From Francisella salimarina (GTDB taxonomy: Bacteria > Pseudomonadota > Gammaproteobacteria > Francisellales > Francisellaceae), in assembly GCF_007923265.1 (NCBI RefSeq), contig NZ_VOJA01000003.1, forward strand, positions 581,995-645,994: 64,000 nt of DNA, in the 5' to 3' direction. Below the pieces are notes generated by a model. It saw only the letters and a program-made list of their open reading frames with translations. It had not been told where the DNA came from and ran no database searches. The position numbers were made by a program, and so were the translations under genes. Numbering within the stretch: the first letter of the stretch is position 1; each line of letters starts with the position of its first letter. This document shows positions 36,932-44,368 of this stretch, piece after piece.

Positions 36932-36951
36932 CCAAAAAAGGAAAATACAAA

Positions 36952-37722
36952 ATGAAAAAAACATTATTAATAACATCATTACTGGCTATATCAACTTACT
37001 CTTTTGCTGATATAGAGGATTGCTATAAAGCTGGTTTAGCATCTGATGAAACTAAAATTGAGAAATGTTCTCCTTATGCAGAAAAAGATCCTATTGCTAC
37101 TGGTATTTTAATTGGGATATATGCAAAAAATGAAAATAAAGAAAAAACTTTAGAATACTCTAATTGGATTGTTGATTACTACAATAAAAATGGTATTCCT
37201 CAGAATAAAAATGAATATGAAGGATATACATATGCTGTCTATTTAATTGGAGATATATACTACTTTGATCAAAATAATAAAGAAAATAAAACTAAAGGAT
37301 TAGAGTATATAACTAAAGCTGCTAATTTGGGTAATAATTTCGCTCAAAATCAACTAGGGGATTTTTATAATTCAAATGACAAATTTCCTGGTCTTAATGT
37401 AGCTCAGTCTTACAAATGGTACACATTAGCATCTGCTAATGGTAATACTCAAGCAGATCAAAGTGGTCTAATGTCTGTAATAGATTCTGTAACCAAACAA
37501 GCTCCATACTGTATAGCCATGGGCGAACAGTTAGTAGCCCAAGCATATATAGATGGTTCTGCTGGACTACCTAAAGATAACTCAAAAGCTAAAGAGTATC
37601 TAAACCAAGCTATAGCACTATATCAAGATAACAAACCTACAGCTGAAAATACTAAATACTGCCCTACTGGTGCTGATAAACTAAACCTAGAATCCGCTAA
37701 AAAAGAATTGGATAGTTTGTAG
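36952..37722 (+). CDS. periplasmic Sel1-repeat protein, probable immunity protein 2
   Basis: A 256-residue protein from the ATG at 36952, where the signal peptide MKKTLLITSLLAISTYSFA begins; an in-frame extension to 36904 runs through the palindromic repeat and is rejected. It carries Sel1-like repeats (KTKGLEYITKAANLGNNFAQ). The last about 70 residues (from CIAMGEQLVAQAY) and the signal peptide are nearly identical to the first copy, but residues about 20-185 differ widely with only islands of identity. It follows the orphan toxin tip, matching the order of the first cassette. It probably protects against the variant toxin carried by the orphan copy. It remains intact although the toxin is interrupted. 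Confidence 0.75.
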   Translation: MKKTLLITSLLAISTYSFADIEDCYKAGLASDETKIEKCSPYAEKDPIATGILIGIYAKNENKEKTLEYSNWIVDYYNKNGIPQNKNEYEGYTYAVYLIGDIYYFDQNNKENKTKGLEYITKAANLGNNFAQNQLGDFYNSNDKFPGLNVAQSYKWYTLASANGNTQADQSGLMSVIDSVTKQAPYCIAMGEQLVAQAYIDGSAGLPKDNSKAKEYLNQAIALYQDNKPTAENTKYCPTGADKLNLESAKKELDSL

Positions 37723-37731
37723 ATTTCAAAA

Positions 37732-37786
37732 AAGTACTACCCCGTCAGTCTAATGTCTGCCACCCCTTCAACACTTGAAGGGGAAT
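37732..37786. repeat. REP-like element after the second Sel1 gene, inverted
   Basis: Reverse-orientation copy of the unit at 36833. Read on the minus strand it gives CCCCTTCAA-GTG-TTGAAGGGG (37763-37783 on plus) then GTGGCAG and ACGGGGTAGTACTT. It faces the copy at 36833, so the second Sel1 gene is bracketed by inverted repeats. It could also act as a terminator for the cassette. Confidence 0.82.
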
Positions 37787-37959
37787 TTGTAGCAATAAAA
37801 TTTTTTAATATTTATTCTTATTAACTCGAGTAAAAGAATATTAATCAAGGATTTTAAAATTAGTACTAATACGGTAATATTTTATTAGAAAACAAATATA
37901 AGTTTGTATTTAGTTCTATTATTTTTAGAATTACATTTAGTCTTAGATAGGAAGTTAAT

Positions 37960-38790
37960 ATGGCAAAATTTGACAATTCGGAGCAACAATTAGAAACATG
38001 TATGACTATATTTAATCCATTGGATATAAATATAGATATTAACAATGATGCTAAAGTTGATAAGCAAATGAATAAAGCTCCTAATGCTCCTTCTGAGGAA
38101 ATTTGGGAGTCTGCTATAGATAATGCTCTCTACACAGAAAAAACAACTGAAATAACAGTAAGTCTTGAATGTCCTAAATTTGCTGAAGATCCTAAGAATA
38201 TAGAAGTTATATTTGATGTGTATGCTGTAGATAGTACAACTATATTAAATTCAAAAGTTGATTTTAGTTATAGAATACCTATAGACACTAAACAAATAGA
38301 AAGTTTAGGGGCTGGTGGGGATACTTTACTTAAAAGTATAACAAGAGATAATTTAGTAACTGTATATAGTAAAGTAAATAGCTATTTACAAAATAAGATA
38401 CAGAGTAAATTTCATTATGATATGACACAAAAGTCATTAAAAAATACTATATCAAAGGAGTTAGGTACTGTAAAACTATACGCCCTCGCCTATATAGTTA
38501 TTGATAACAAAATCAAGAAAGGCGATGAAGAAGTAACTATCAAATCAACAAGACCTAATATAGCAATGCATAAATATAAACTTGATGAGCAAGCTAAGAC
38601 TAACTATGATAATTTTATGCTAGAAACTGTAAAAAATAACATAGACAAAGAATTAAAAGATAAGGTTTATTTCTTTAAAGCTTTTAAAGAAATCAAGGGG
38701 CTAAAAGTAGAAGATATCTTAAAGGATAACTTAGTAAACTCTAAACCTGTACCTAGACAAGAAGATAAGTTTTTTGTGAAAATTGGGTGA
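37960..38790 (+). CDS. hypothetical cytoplasmic protein in the T6SS cargo region
   Basis: A 276-residue protein with no signal peptide or membrane segment. An AGGAAG site precedes the ATG. The central part (about residues 60-150) alternates hydrophobic and polar residues as in a beta fold (TEITVSLECPKF; IEVIFDVYAVDS), and the C-terminal 60 residues are helical and Lys-rich. It is the last large gene of the plus-strand arm, just before the two arms converge. I recognise no family. Context would allow an effector, an immunity protein or an adaptor. Its C-terminal region is repeated in the next short frame. Confidence 0.62.
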   Translation: MAKFDNSEQQLETCMTIFNPLDINIDINNDAKVDKQMNKAPNAPSEEIWESAIDNALYTEKTTEITVSLECPKFAEDPKNIEVIFDVYAVDSTTILNSKVDFSYRIPIDTKQIESLGAGGDTLLKSITRDNLVTVYSKVNSYLQNKIQSKFHYDMTQKSLKNTISKELGTVKLYALAYIVIDNKIKKGDEEVTIKSTRPNIAMHKYKLDEQAKTNYDNFMLETVKNNIDKELKDKVYFFKAFKEIKGLKVEDILKDNLVNSKPVPRQEDKFFVKIG

Positions 38791-38794
38791 TTTT

Positions 38795-38971
38795 ATGCTT
38801 GAGTGTGTAAAAAAAGGCATTAAAAGTGAGTTAAAAGATAAAGCTTATTTCTTTAAAAAATATCAAGAAATAACAGAAATAAACCTTATTAAAGAATTTA
38901 AAGGTCAAAATATACCTGCTCAAAATATATCTAAAAGCGATAATAGTCTCTTTCAAATTAAAAATACTTAA
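38795..38971 (+). pseudogene. partial tandem copy of the preceding gene's C-terminus
   Basis: A 58-codon frame (ATG 38795) whose product FMLECVKKGIKSELKDKAYF aligns with FMLETVKNNIDKELKDKVYF in the preceding protein and continues to resemble it (KKYQEI/KAFKEI, then diverging). The homology starts right after the stop of the longer gene, in another frame. It therefore looks like a leftover of a tandem duplication or of recombination between alleles that swapped C-termini. It could still be translated by coupling, since a GGGTG lies 6 bp before the ATG. Confidence 0.65.
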
Positions 38972-38975
38972 TATA

Positions 38976-40196
38976 CTAGTTATTAGTTAGATCTTTCTCA
39001 GTTAGTGGTTTTATTTGAGCTTGAGAAGTCTTTTTAAGCTGATTATCATCAAATCCTTGAGGCAAATTTGCATACGCATATATTAGCTTCTCTAGAGTAC
39101 AGTTTTGAATAGAGCTATTAACGATAAAGTCAGTTGCTGTAAAATTAGCTTGTGCAAAATCACAATCAACAAGCTTACAGTTCGCAAGTATCCCAGTAGC
39201 GAAGTTATCTCCAGCACCCTTAACTCCAACCAAGTCCGTATCATGCATTTCTACTTGACTAAAATCATTATTTAGCATTTGCGAATTTTGAATCTCAACT
39301 TCCCTCCACTCACTATCACTGAAGTTACATTGTTGAATATTTTCATTATAAAGTAGAGACTTATATATACTATTACCATTAGCAAAGCCCACTTTTAACC
39401 ATGAGTTATTATTTAGCTCTGTATTTTGGATCTGGCTTGCAAAAAATGTAACTTTTAAAAAGGAACTATCAGTTAATTTTGAAGAGTCTACCAACATCCC
39501 ACTAAACTGACTTTTATTAAATACTGTCTTTGATATACTAGTTTTTAGTATATTGCCCTTATACCACATCTCTGAATTAAATTTAGATTGTATAATATTA
39601 CAATTATGTAAGTCAGTAGTATGAAGCTGTGTACCACTAAAGCTACATTTAGTAAATGTGCAATCTTCAAAGACAATACTCTTAATAGTAGCTTTATCAA
39701 AATTAACATTATCAAATGTACAATTAGTAAATGCACTTTGACCTAATTCAGTAGACTCAAATTGACTATTTGTAAAACTACAATTTTTATATTTGCATCC
39801 TACTATTTTTGCATTATTAAATTTAGCAGCTGAAAAATTAGCTCCTGTATATTTATTAGATACGATTGCACAGTCTTGAGCATTTAAATTAGTAAAGTCA
39901 GTGTCTTGATGATCTATAGTATCTATAGTCTTATCTTGCCAATCTTTATTTAGTTTTTGAACCTTATCTAGTAACAGATCATACGCTGGCTTTGTCCATA
40001 ATTTATCGTATACAAAATTATTTATACTACATAACTCGACAGGATATTCTAATAGCTCATCGACCATATCAGGACCTAATGATACATTATATAAAGGAGG
40101 CTCTGCACCATACTCACCCTTATGATCTATCTCTTGTATAGATGGGATACTATCACAATAATCATCCAATGGTCGTTTTTCTTGTTCATTTGACAT
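38976..40196 (-). CDS. pentapeptide-repeat protein, T6SS-associated
   Basis: A 406-residue protein. Residues about 100-370 are a long run of pentapeptide-like repeats with an A/C/S-N/D/x-L/F-xx pattern (GANFSAAKFNNAKIVGC, NCTFDNVNFDKATIKS), giving a right-handed quadrilateral helix. No signal peptide or membrane segment. Pentapeptide-repeat proteins often sit beside DUF2169 proteins in T6SS clusters (TagA/TagB-like accessory genes), and that is so here: the DUF2169-like gene is 11 bp upstream. It is last in the minus-strand tss operon. Its role may be in effector loading or spike assembly; a gyrase-mimic role is less likely given the context. Confidence 0.78.
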   Translation of the reverse strand: MSNEQEKRPLDDYCDSIPSIQEIDHKGEYGAEPPLYNVSLGPDMVDELLEYPVELCSINNFVYDKLWTKPAYDLLLDKVQKLNKDWQDKTIDTIDHQDTDFTNLNAQDCAIVSNKYTGANFSAAKFNNAKIVGCKYKNCSFTNSQFESTELGQSAFTNCTFDNVNFDKATIKSIVFEDCTFTKCSFSGTQLHTTDLHNCNIIQSKFNSEMWYKGNILKTSISKTVFNKSQFSGMLVDSSKLTDSSFLKVTFFASQIQNTELNNNSWLKVGFANGNSIYKSLLYNENIQQCNFSDSEWREVEIQNSQMLNNDFSQVEMHDTDLVGVKGAGDNFATGILANCKLVDCDFAQANFTATDFIVNSSIQNCTLEKLIYAYANLPQGFDDNQLKKTSQAQIKPLTEKDLTNN

Positions 40197-40207
40197 TATA
40201 GCATCCT

Positions 40208-41278
40208 CTAAATATTTTCATTTTGCATAGATTTTGGCAACAAATCAGTTTCTTTTAATCCAGTTTCACTAGGATTTGCAATTCTCTCATCTATATATTT
40301 TATATTCTCTGAAAGTAAATGCGGATTATTAGCATCATTAAGCTGTATCATAACCGTATCTAGTTCATCAGCTAAAACCATAGAATTTGTTTCAAATACA
40401 AATCTTGTAACGATTATCCCAGCTCCTAAATTTGGTAATAAGACCAAAGTATCAGTCTTTCCATCATATTCTTTGTATTTAGCATTATTATCTTTAGCAA
40501 TGATATTTACCCTATAATCAGGAACCACCCCCACTATTTCCTTATTACCAAAGCCTATAAGCTTGTATTTGGTATCAGGCTCTAAATTATCTAGCCATTG
40601 ATCTGGAGAACTCATCATAAAATATCTTTGATCCATAGGTTTTGGAAAGGCAGGTATTGCAGCTATAGATTTTTGCTCACTTCTACTATATTTTCCTAAA
40701 AATGTTCGTCTAGAAGCACATAATACATGTTTTCCAGACAGTCCGGCCGGTTCAATATTTCTATCTATAGGAGTATTTACTTGATTAGATTTATATTCAA
40801 ATATTGGTAACTCTTGAGACATTTTTTTGCCAAAATATCCTTGTCCAAATGGGTTTTTAGAATATTCTGGACTTCCATAAGCTTTCGTATAACTCAATGG
40901 TACAATTTCTGTTGAGTTTGATTTTTCAATCACATAGCTCATACCACTTTTTTTCCAAATTCTCTTTGGCTGTTGGATGATCTTTTTTGTATTATCGCCT
41001 ACAGAGACTATTAGCTCTTTAGGAGCTTCTACTGCTGGTAAAACTGCATATACTAAATATTCTGGCTGAGGCTTATCATATCCCTCATCGTAACCTATCT
41101 TTTGGCTCTCTAGTAATTTGTTCAGCATTGTACTAAGACTGTTAATAGGTATCAAATTCTCAGAAGCTTCTAAATCAAAACCATAACTTACACTTACAAC
41201 ATGTTTGAATTTACCAGATTTACTATCATAATAAACATTAGGTTGAGCATGAGCATAACTTGATATATATTGTTGCAT
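40208..41278 (-). CDS. DUF2169-like T6SS adaptor protein
   Basis: A 356-residue protein that follows the DUF2169 plan: a strand-rich N-terminus with KELIVSVGDNTKKI, then VPLSYTKAYGSPEYSKNPFG (about residues 123-142), then NIEPAGLSG, AFPKPMDQRYFMMSSPDQW and later LLPNLGAGIIVTRFVFET. DUF2169 proteins are associated with PAAR-like and DUF3540 partners in T6SS loci and are thought to help load effectors onto the spike. Here such partners are at 20909 and 60550. It begins 4 bp after tssG and is followed by the pentapeptide-repeat gene, so it is part of the core operon. Confidence 0.8.
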   Translation of the reverse strand: MQQYISSYAHAQPNVYYDSKSGKFKHVVSVSYGFDLEASENLIPINSLSTMLNKLLESQKIGYDEGYDKPQPEYLVYAVLPAVEAPKELIVSVGDNTKKIIQQPKRIWKKSGMSYVIEKSNSTEIVPLSYTKAYGSPEYSKNPFGQGYFGKKMSQELPIFEYKSNQVNTPIDRNIEPAGLSGKHVLCASRRTFLGKYSRSEQKSIAAIPAFPKPMDQRYFMMSSPDQWLDNLEPDTKYKLIGFGNKEIVGVVPDYRVNIIAKDNNAKYKEYDGKTDTLVLLPNLGAGIIVTRFVFETNSMVLADELDTVMIQLNDANNPHLLSENIKYIDERIANPSETGLKETDLLPKSMQNENI

Positions 41279-41282
41279 AATG

Positions 41283-42230
41283 CTATATTCCTTCTAAATA
41301 TATTGTTTGAGGCTGCTCTTGGCTGGTAACCATCGTTGTCCAGCCTAAATAAACATTATCTGCAGATAATGTCATTGGGATATTTTTTGGTAAATGTAAA
41401 GATATCGAATATAAAATATGATGTGGCAATAAAAATTTTATAAGCTTATTTAAAAGAGCATTCTTACTTCCATTAGGAAGATACTCTTTTGCATCTTGTA
41501 AATATATATGAATCATACAGCTATTCTGGATATCAACAGTTTCATTACCGAGCACAAATCCTCCATCAAAATCGCTATTTGCTTTGGATAATCTTGTTAA
41601 ATTATTAGCCTTTAACTCTATAACTCTAGGTACAAAACTTTCTATATATACTCTGTCAAATTCAAAGAAATTTTCTATTAATTTTGCTGAATTATTAGAA
41701 GATATACGATTACCAAATAACAAAGGAGCACTATTCATAATACGATAAAAAACTTGTTTATCATCACTATACACTTGTAGAGCTAATCCAAGAATATTAG
41801 GCCAAATATCATTTATAATATTATTTCTAGCAAGTACATTTTTATAAAAACTCTCAGCTAAAAGCTCAACAAGCCTATTATTAAAAAAATTATAAAAATC
41901 ATTTAACTCGTTACTGTCATTATTAACATCATGCACTATTTGCTCATGAAGATTTAGAGGTAATGGACTATTTACACTTTGTAATCCAAAAAAGTTTATA
42001 TGAATTATAAGCTCAATAAACTCATCATCAGATACTTTCCAACTAATATCATCTATCTCTCTAGCTGCAAATGCTAAACTAGCATCACACTTATATCCAA
42101 TTTTAATCTTATTCTCATATTTCGAATTGATTGATAGAACTTTCTTTACAACAACTTCTAATGATTTATCAATATATATCTTTTTAAGTTGTTCTAATTC
42201 TATTAGTAATAAGTCATCTATGACAGACAT
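41283..42230 (-). CDS. tssG: T6SS baseplate wedge protein TssG
   Basis: A 315-residue protein from the ATG at 42230, which has GGAG eight bases upstream; a GTG at 42239 gives three more residues but puts the ribosome site too close. The length and the content match TssG: an N-terminal helix bundle, SLAFAAREIDDISW, FFGLQSVNSPLPLNL (the family 'GLxGxxSPLP' block) and HLPKNIPMTLSADNVYLGWT near the end. It forms the wedge with TssF and TssE under the sheath. The gene overlaps the end of tssF by 13 bp, so the two are coupled. Confidence 0.9.
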   Translation of the reverse strand: MSVIDDLLLIELEQLKKIYIDKSLEVVVKKVLSINSKYENKIKIGYKCDASLAFAAREIDDISWKVSDDEFIELIIHINFFGLQSVNSPLPLNLHEQIVHDVNNDSNELNDFYNFFNNRLVELLAESFYKNVLARNNIINDIWPNILGLALQVYSDDKQVFYRIMNSAPLLFGNRISSNNSAKLIENFFEFDRVYIESFVPRVIELKANNLTRLSKANSDFDGGFVLGNETVDIQNSCMIHIYLQDAKEYLPNGSKNALLNKLIKFLLPHHILYSISLHLPKNIPMTLSADNVYLGWTTMVTSQEQPQTIYLEGI

Positions 42231-43912
42231 ACTTGCCACTCCATGACTGAACCCTTTTCCATACCTATCATTCTCACACGATTATATGTATTCACATCAG
42301 CTAGACTACTATATATTTGGTTCAAAATTGATCCAAAAAGATATATATCTCCTTCATTTAAAAAACTTTGTTCGTTAATTATTATCTCAATAACATTTCC
42401 TCTAATAACTCGTCCTTTATAATATTCCTGCTCTATTTCTAAATTAATTTTATTAATAGCATTACATACTTTCTGAGTTAGTGATTTTTGCTGAGTTTTC
42501 CTATGTAATTGAATATCATTAAATAATATTATCAATTGTCTAAGAGTTTCTACTGTAGTTAATTTACCCAAACGCACAGAGAAGAAATTTATTAGTTGCC
42601 AAAGATTCCTATCAGAATAATCAGGAATAATAGGTGCTGTAACATGAGTGATATTTTTATATGTATAAGCTAACTTTTTAGTAGTAGAACTAATATTACC
42701 TTCTCCTAGTATCTCATGAGTATTTAAACAGAAGCTCTCCCCCTCTATCGATATATATGAGTTATCCAATACACTACTTTCAAAAGTTAGATTAAATTCG
42801 GGCTTACCATTTACAGCATTATTACTAATAAATTGTTTATATAAAGGTTTATCATTGAAACTACTTTCAAAATCATTCCATAAAAATATTTCGTTTTTCT
42901 TAGCAGAATTTTTACTAAGACTACTTACTTTTGTAATCTTATTAATAGCTTTATTTTTATTATCATCTAACCTAATTTTATGATTCTTAGTCTTATTATT
43001 ATAATGTATAGGTGAAATTGATGCTTTTTCTACATTTATAATAGGTGTTGTATACAGAGCAAAGTTTTTCATAGTCATTGGAATATACTCAATTCCATCT
43101 AGAGCTACTGTTATTCTCAATTTAAACTTATCAATATTTATTCGAGATCTAGAGATACCTTTCTTGACTAACTCAAGATTTATATAATTGAATAACTCTG
43201 GATAACGAAAATAATGAGTAATCAACCTAAAAATATCTGGCTGAGTTGATTCTACCCCTGCTTTTTCTAGTAAATCGACATCTGAGAAACTGGCATTATA
43301 TCCTCCAATAAGATTATTATTAGAATCAAGTAACTCTAAGTTCATAACTTTTTTCTTCAATAAGTATGCTATTTGCAAACTAGTTGATTGATTGCCTAAT
43401 ATGTATATTGGTAGCTTTATTTCTTCAAAATCGAATAATGACATTTTATAATCAATGTCAAAATGTAACTCTATAATCTCCTTGTTATTATATATATCAG
43501 AGCTTACTTTAGTTAAATTAATTGGGTAAATATCAACATCTGCAAAAGTTCTAAAACTTAAATCTATTTCTTTATATTTTCCAGATATTATTTTACTTTT
43601 TGGAATCGTAAGTTTTTCTTCTTTGGGTTTATCATTTAATCCAAATTTTAAAACTGTAATTGAGGGATATGGCTGTAAAAATTTTGGCCATATCGTTTGT
43701 AAAATGTTTTGAGATAATTCAGGTACTCCATCATCAAGGCGCTTTTGAACTTTTGCAGTTAAAAATGCAAAAGCCTCTATCAACCTTTCAACATCTTGGT
43801 CTTGAGAATGATTTTCTAAAAAAGGAGCTATATTAGGAAAACTCTTAGCATACTCCTTTGCTGTATTTCTTATATGAATTAATTCTTTTTCATATACATC
43901 TTGAAAGCTCAC
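42218..43912 (-). CDS. tssF: T6SS baseplate protein TssF
   Basis: A 564-residue protein. It begins near MSFQDVYEKELIHIRNTAKEYAKSFP and contains DQDVERLIEAFAFLTAKVQKRLDD and LLQTIWPKFLQPYPSITVLKF-like text (here QNILQTIWPKFLQPYPS), the strongest TssF signature. It starts at GTG 43912, preceded by AGGAG at good spacing; the tssE stop TAG and this GTG share one base. It forms the baseplate wedge with TssG and TssE and helps recruit the VgrG hub. Confidence 0.93.
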   Translation of the reverse strand: MSFQDVYEKELIHIRNTAKEYAKSFPNIAPFLENHSQDQDVERLIEAFAFLTAKVQKRLDDGVPELSQNILQTIWPKFLQPYPSITVLKFGLNDKPKEEKLTIPKSKIISGKYKEIDLSFRTFADVDIYPINLTKVSSDIYNNKEIIELHFDIDYKMSLFDFEEIKLPIYILGNQSTSLQIAYLLKKKVMNLELLDSNNNLIGGYNASFSDVDLLEKAGVESTQPDIFRLITHYFRYPELFNYINLELVKKGISRSRINIDKFKLRITVALDGIEYIPMTMKNFALYTTPIINVEKASISPIHYNNKTKNHKIRLDDNKNKAINKITKVSSLSKNSAKKNEIFLWNDFESSFNDKPLYKQFISNNAVNGKPEFNLTFESSVLDNSYISIEGESFCLNTHEILGEGNISSTTKKLAYTYKNITHVTAPIIPDYSDRNLWQLINFFSVRLGKLTTVETLRQLIILFNDIQLHRKTQQKSLTQKVCNAINKINLEIEQEYYKGRVIRGNVIEIIINEQSFLNEGDIYLFGSILNQIYSSLADVNTYNRVRMIGMEKGSVMEWQVCLS

Positions 43913-44322
43913 TAACTACTCCTCACCATCACTCTTCCAGTATCTGTCATCACTGTTTGATATTCTATATAGTGTTTTTTATTTTGATACAGTACATATC
44001 CCTCTAATATAAAAAGTATTTGTCCTGGATTCTTTTTAGAATCTATAGTAGTTTTTATACTTTTAACTTGCATTCTTTTTTCATACTTATTAACTATCCT
44101 AATTATTTCTTTTTCTAACGCTGATAGCTCTTGATAAATATTATGGGTGATCCCATTAAAATCAGGTATCCCATATTCTAAATCAATTAAAGTAGCTCCC
44201 TGCTTTGTATTTAATAGCAACTCTAAATTAGTAGAAATTTGAGATAACAAGTCATTGAATCCAGCTTCGCTGTAAGAAAAATCTTGGGATTTAATACGAT
44301 TAAATAAGCTCTTAGCATGCAT
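43912..44322 (-). CDS. tssE: T6SS baseplate protein TssE (gp25-like)
   Basis: A 136-residue gp25-like lysozyme-fold protein. LEYGIPDFNG (about residues 48-57) corresponds to the family's 'xxYGLPD' block, and EKEIIRIVNKYEKRMQVKSI to the helix and strand that start the sheath collar. As in other TssE proteins the catalytic Glu of true lysozymes need not be present. It lies 46 bp after tssC and shares one base with the start of tssF. Confidence 0.9.
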   Translation of the reverse strand: MHAKSLFNRIKSQDFSYSEAGFNDLLSQISTNLELLLNTKQGATLIDLEYGIPDFNGITHNIYQELSALEKEIIRIVNKYEKRMQVKSIKTTIDSKKNPGQILFILEGYVLYQNKKHYIEYQTVMTDTGRVMVRSS

Positions 44323-44368
44323 AATCTCATCCCTGTTTTAATAAGTATTACTTTAAAGTTTAAATCAA

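Noticed and set aside
39000..40000. Repeated short motifs that could suggest a CRISPR-like or tandem DNA array
   Set aside because: They come from the pentapeptide-repeat protein: the periodicity is in the protein, DNA units are not identical, and there are no spacers.
38976..40196. Qnr-type quinolone-protection role for the pentapeptide-repeat protein
   Set aside because: It is nearly twice the length of Qnr and sits in the T6SS operon beside a DUF2169-like gene, so an accessory T6SS role fits better.
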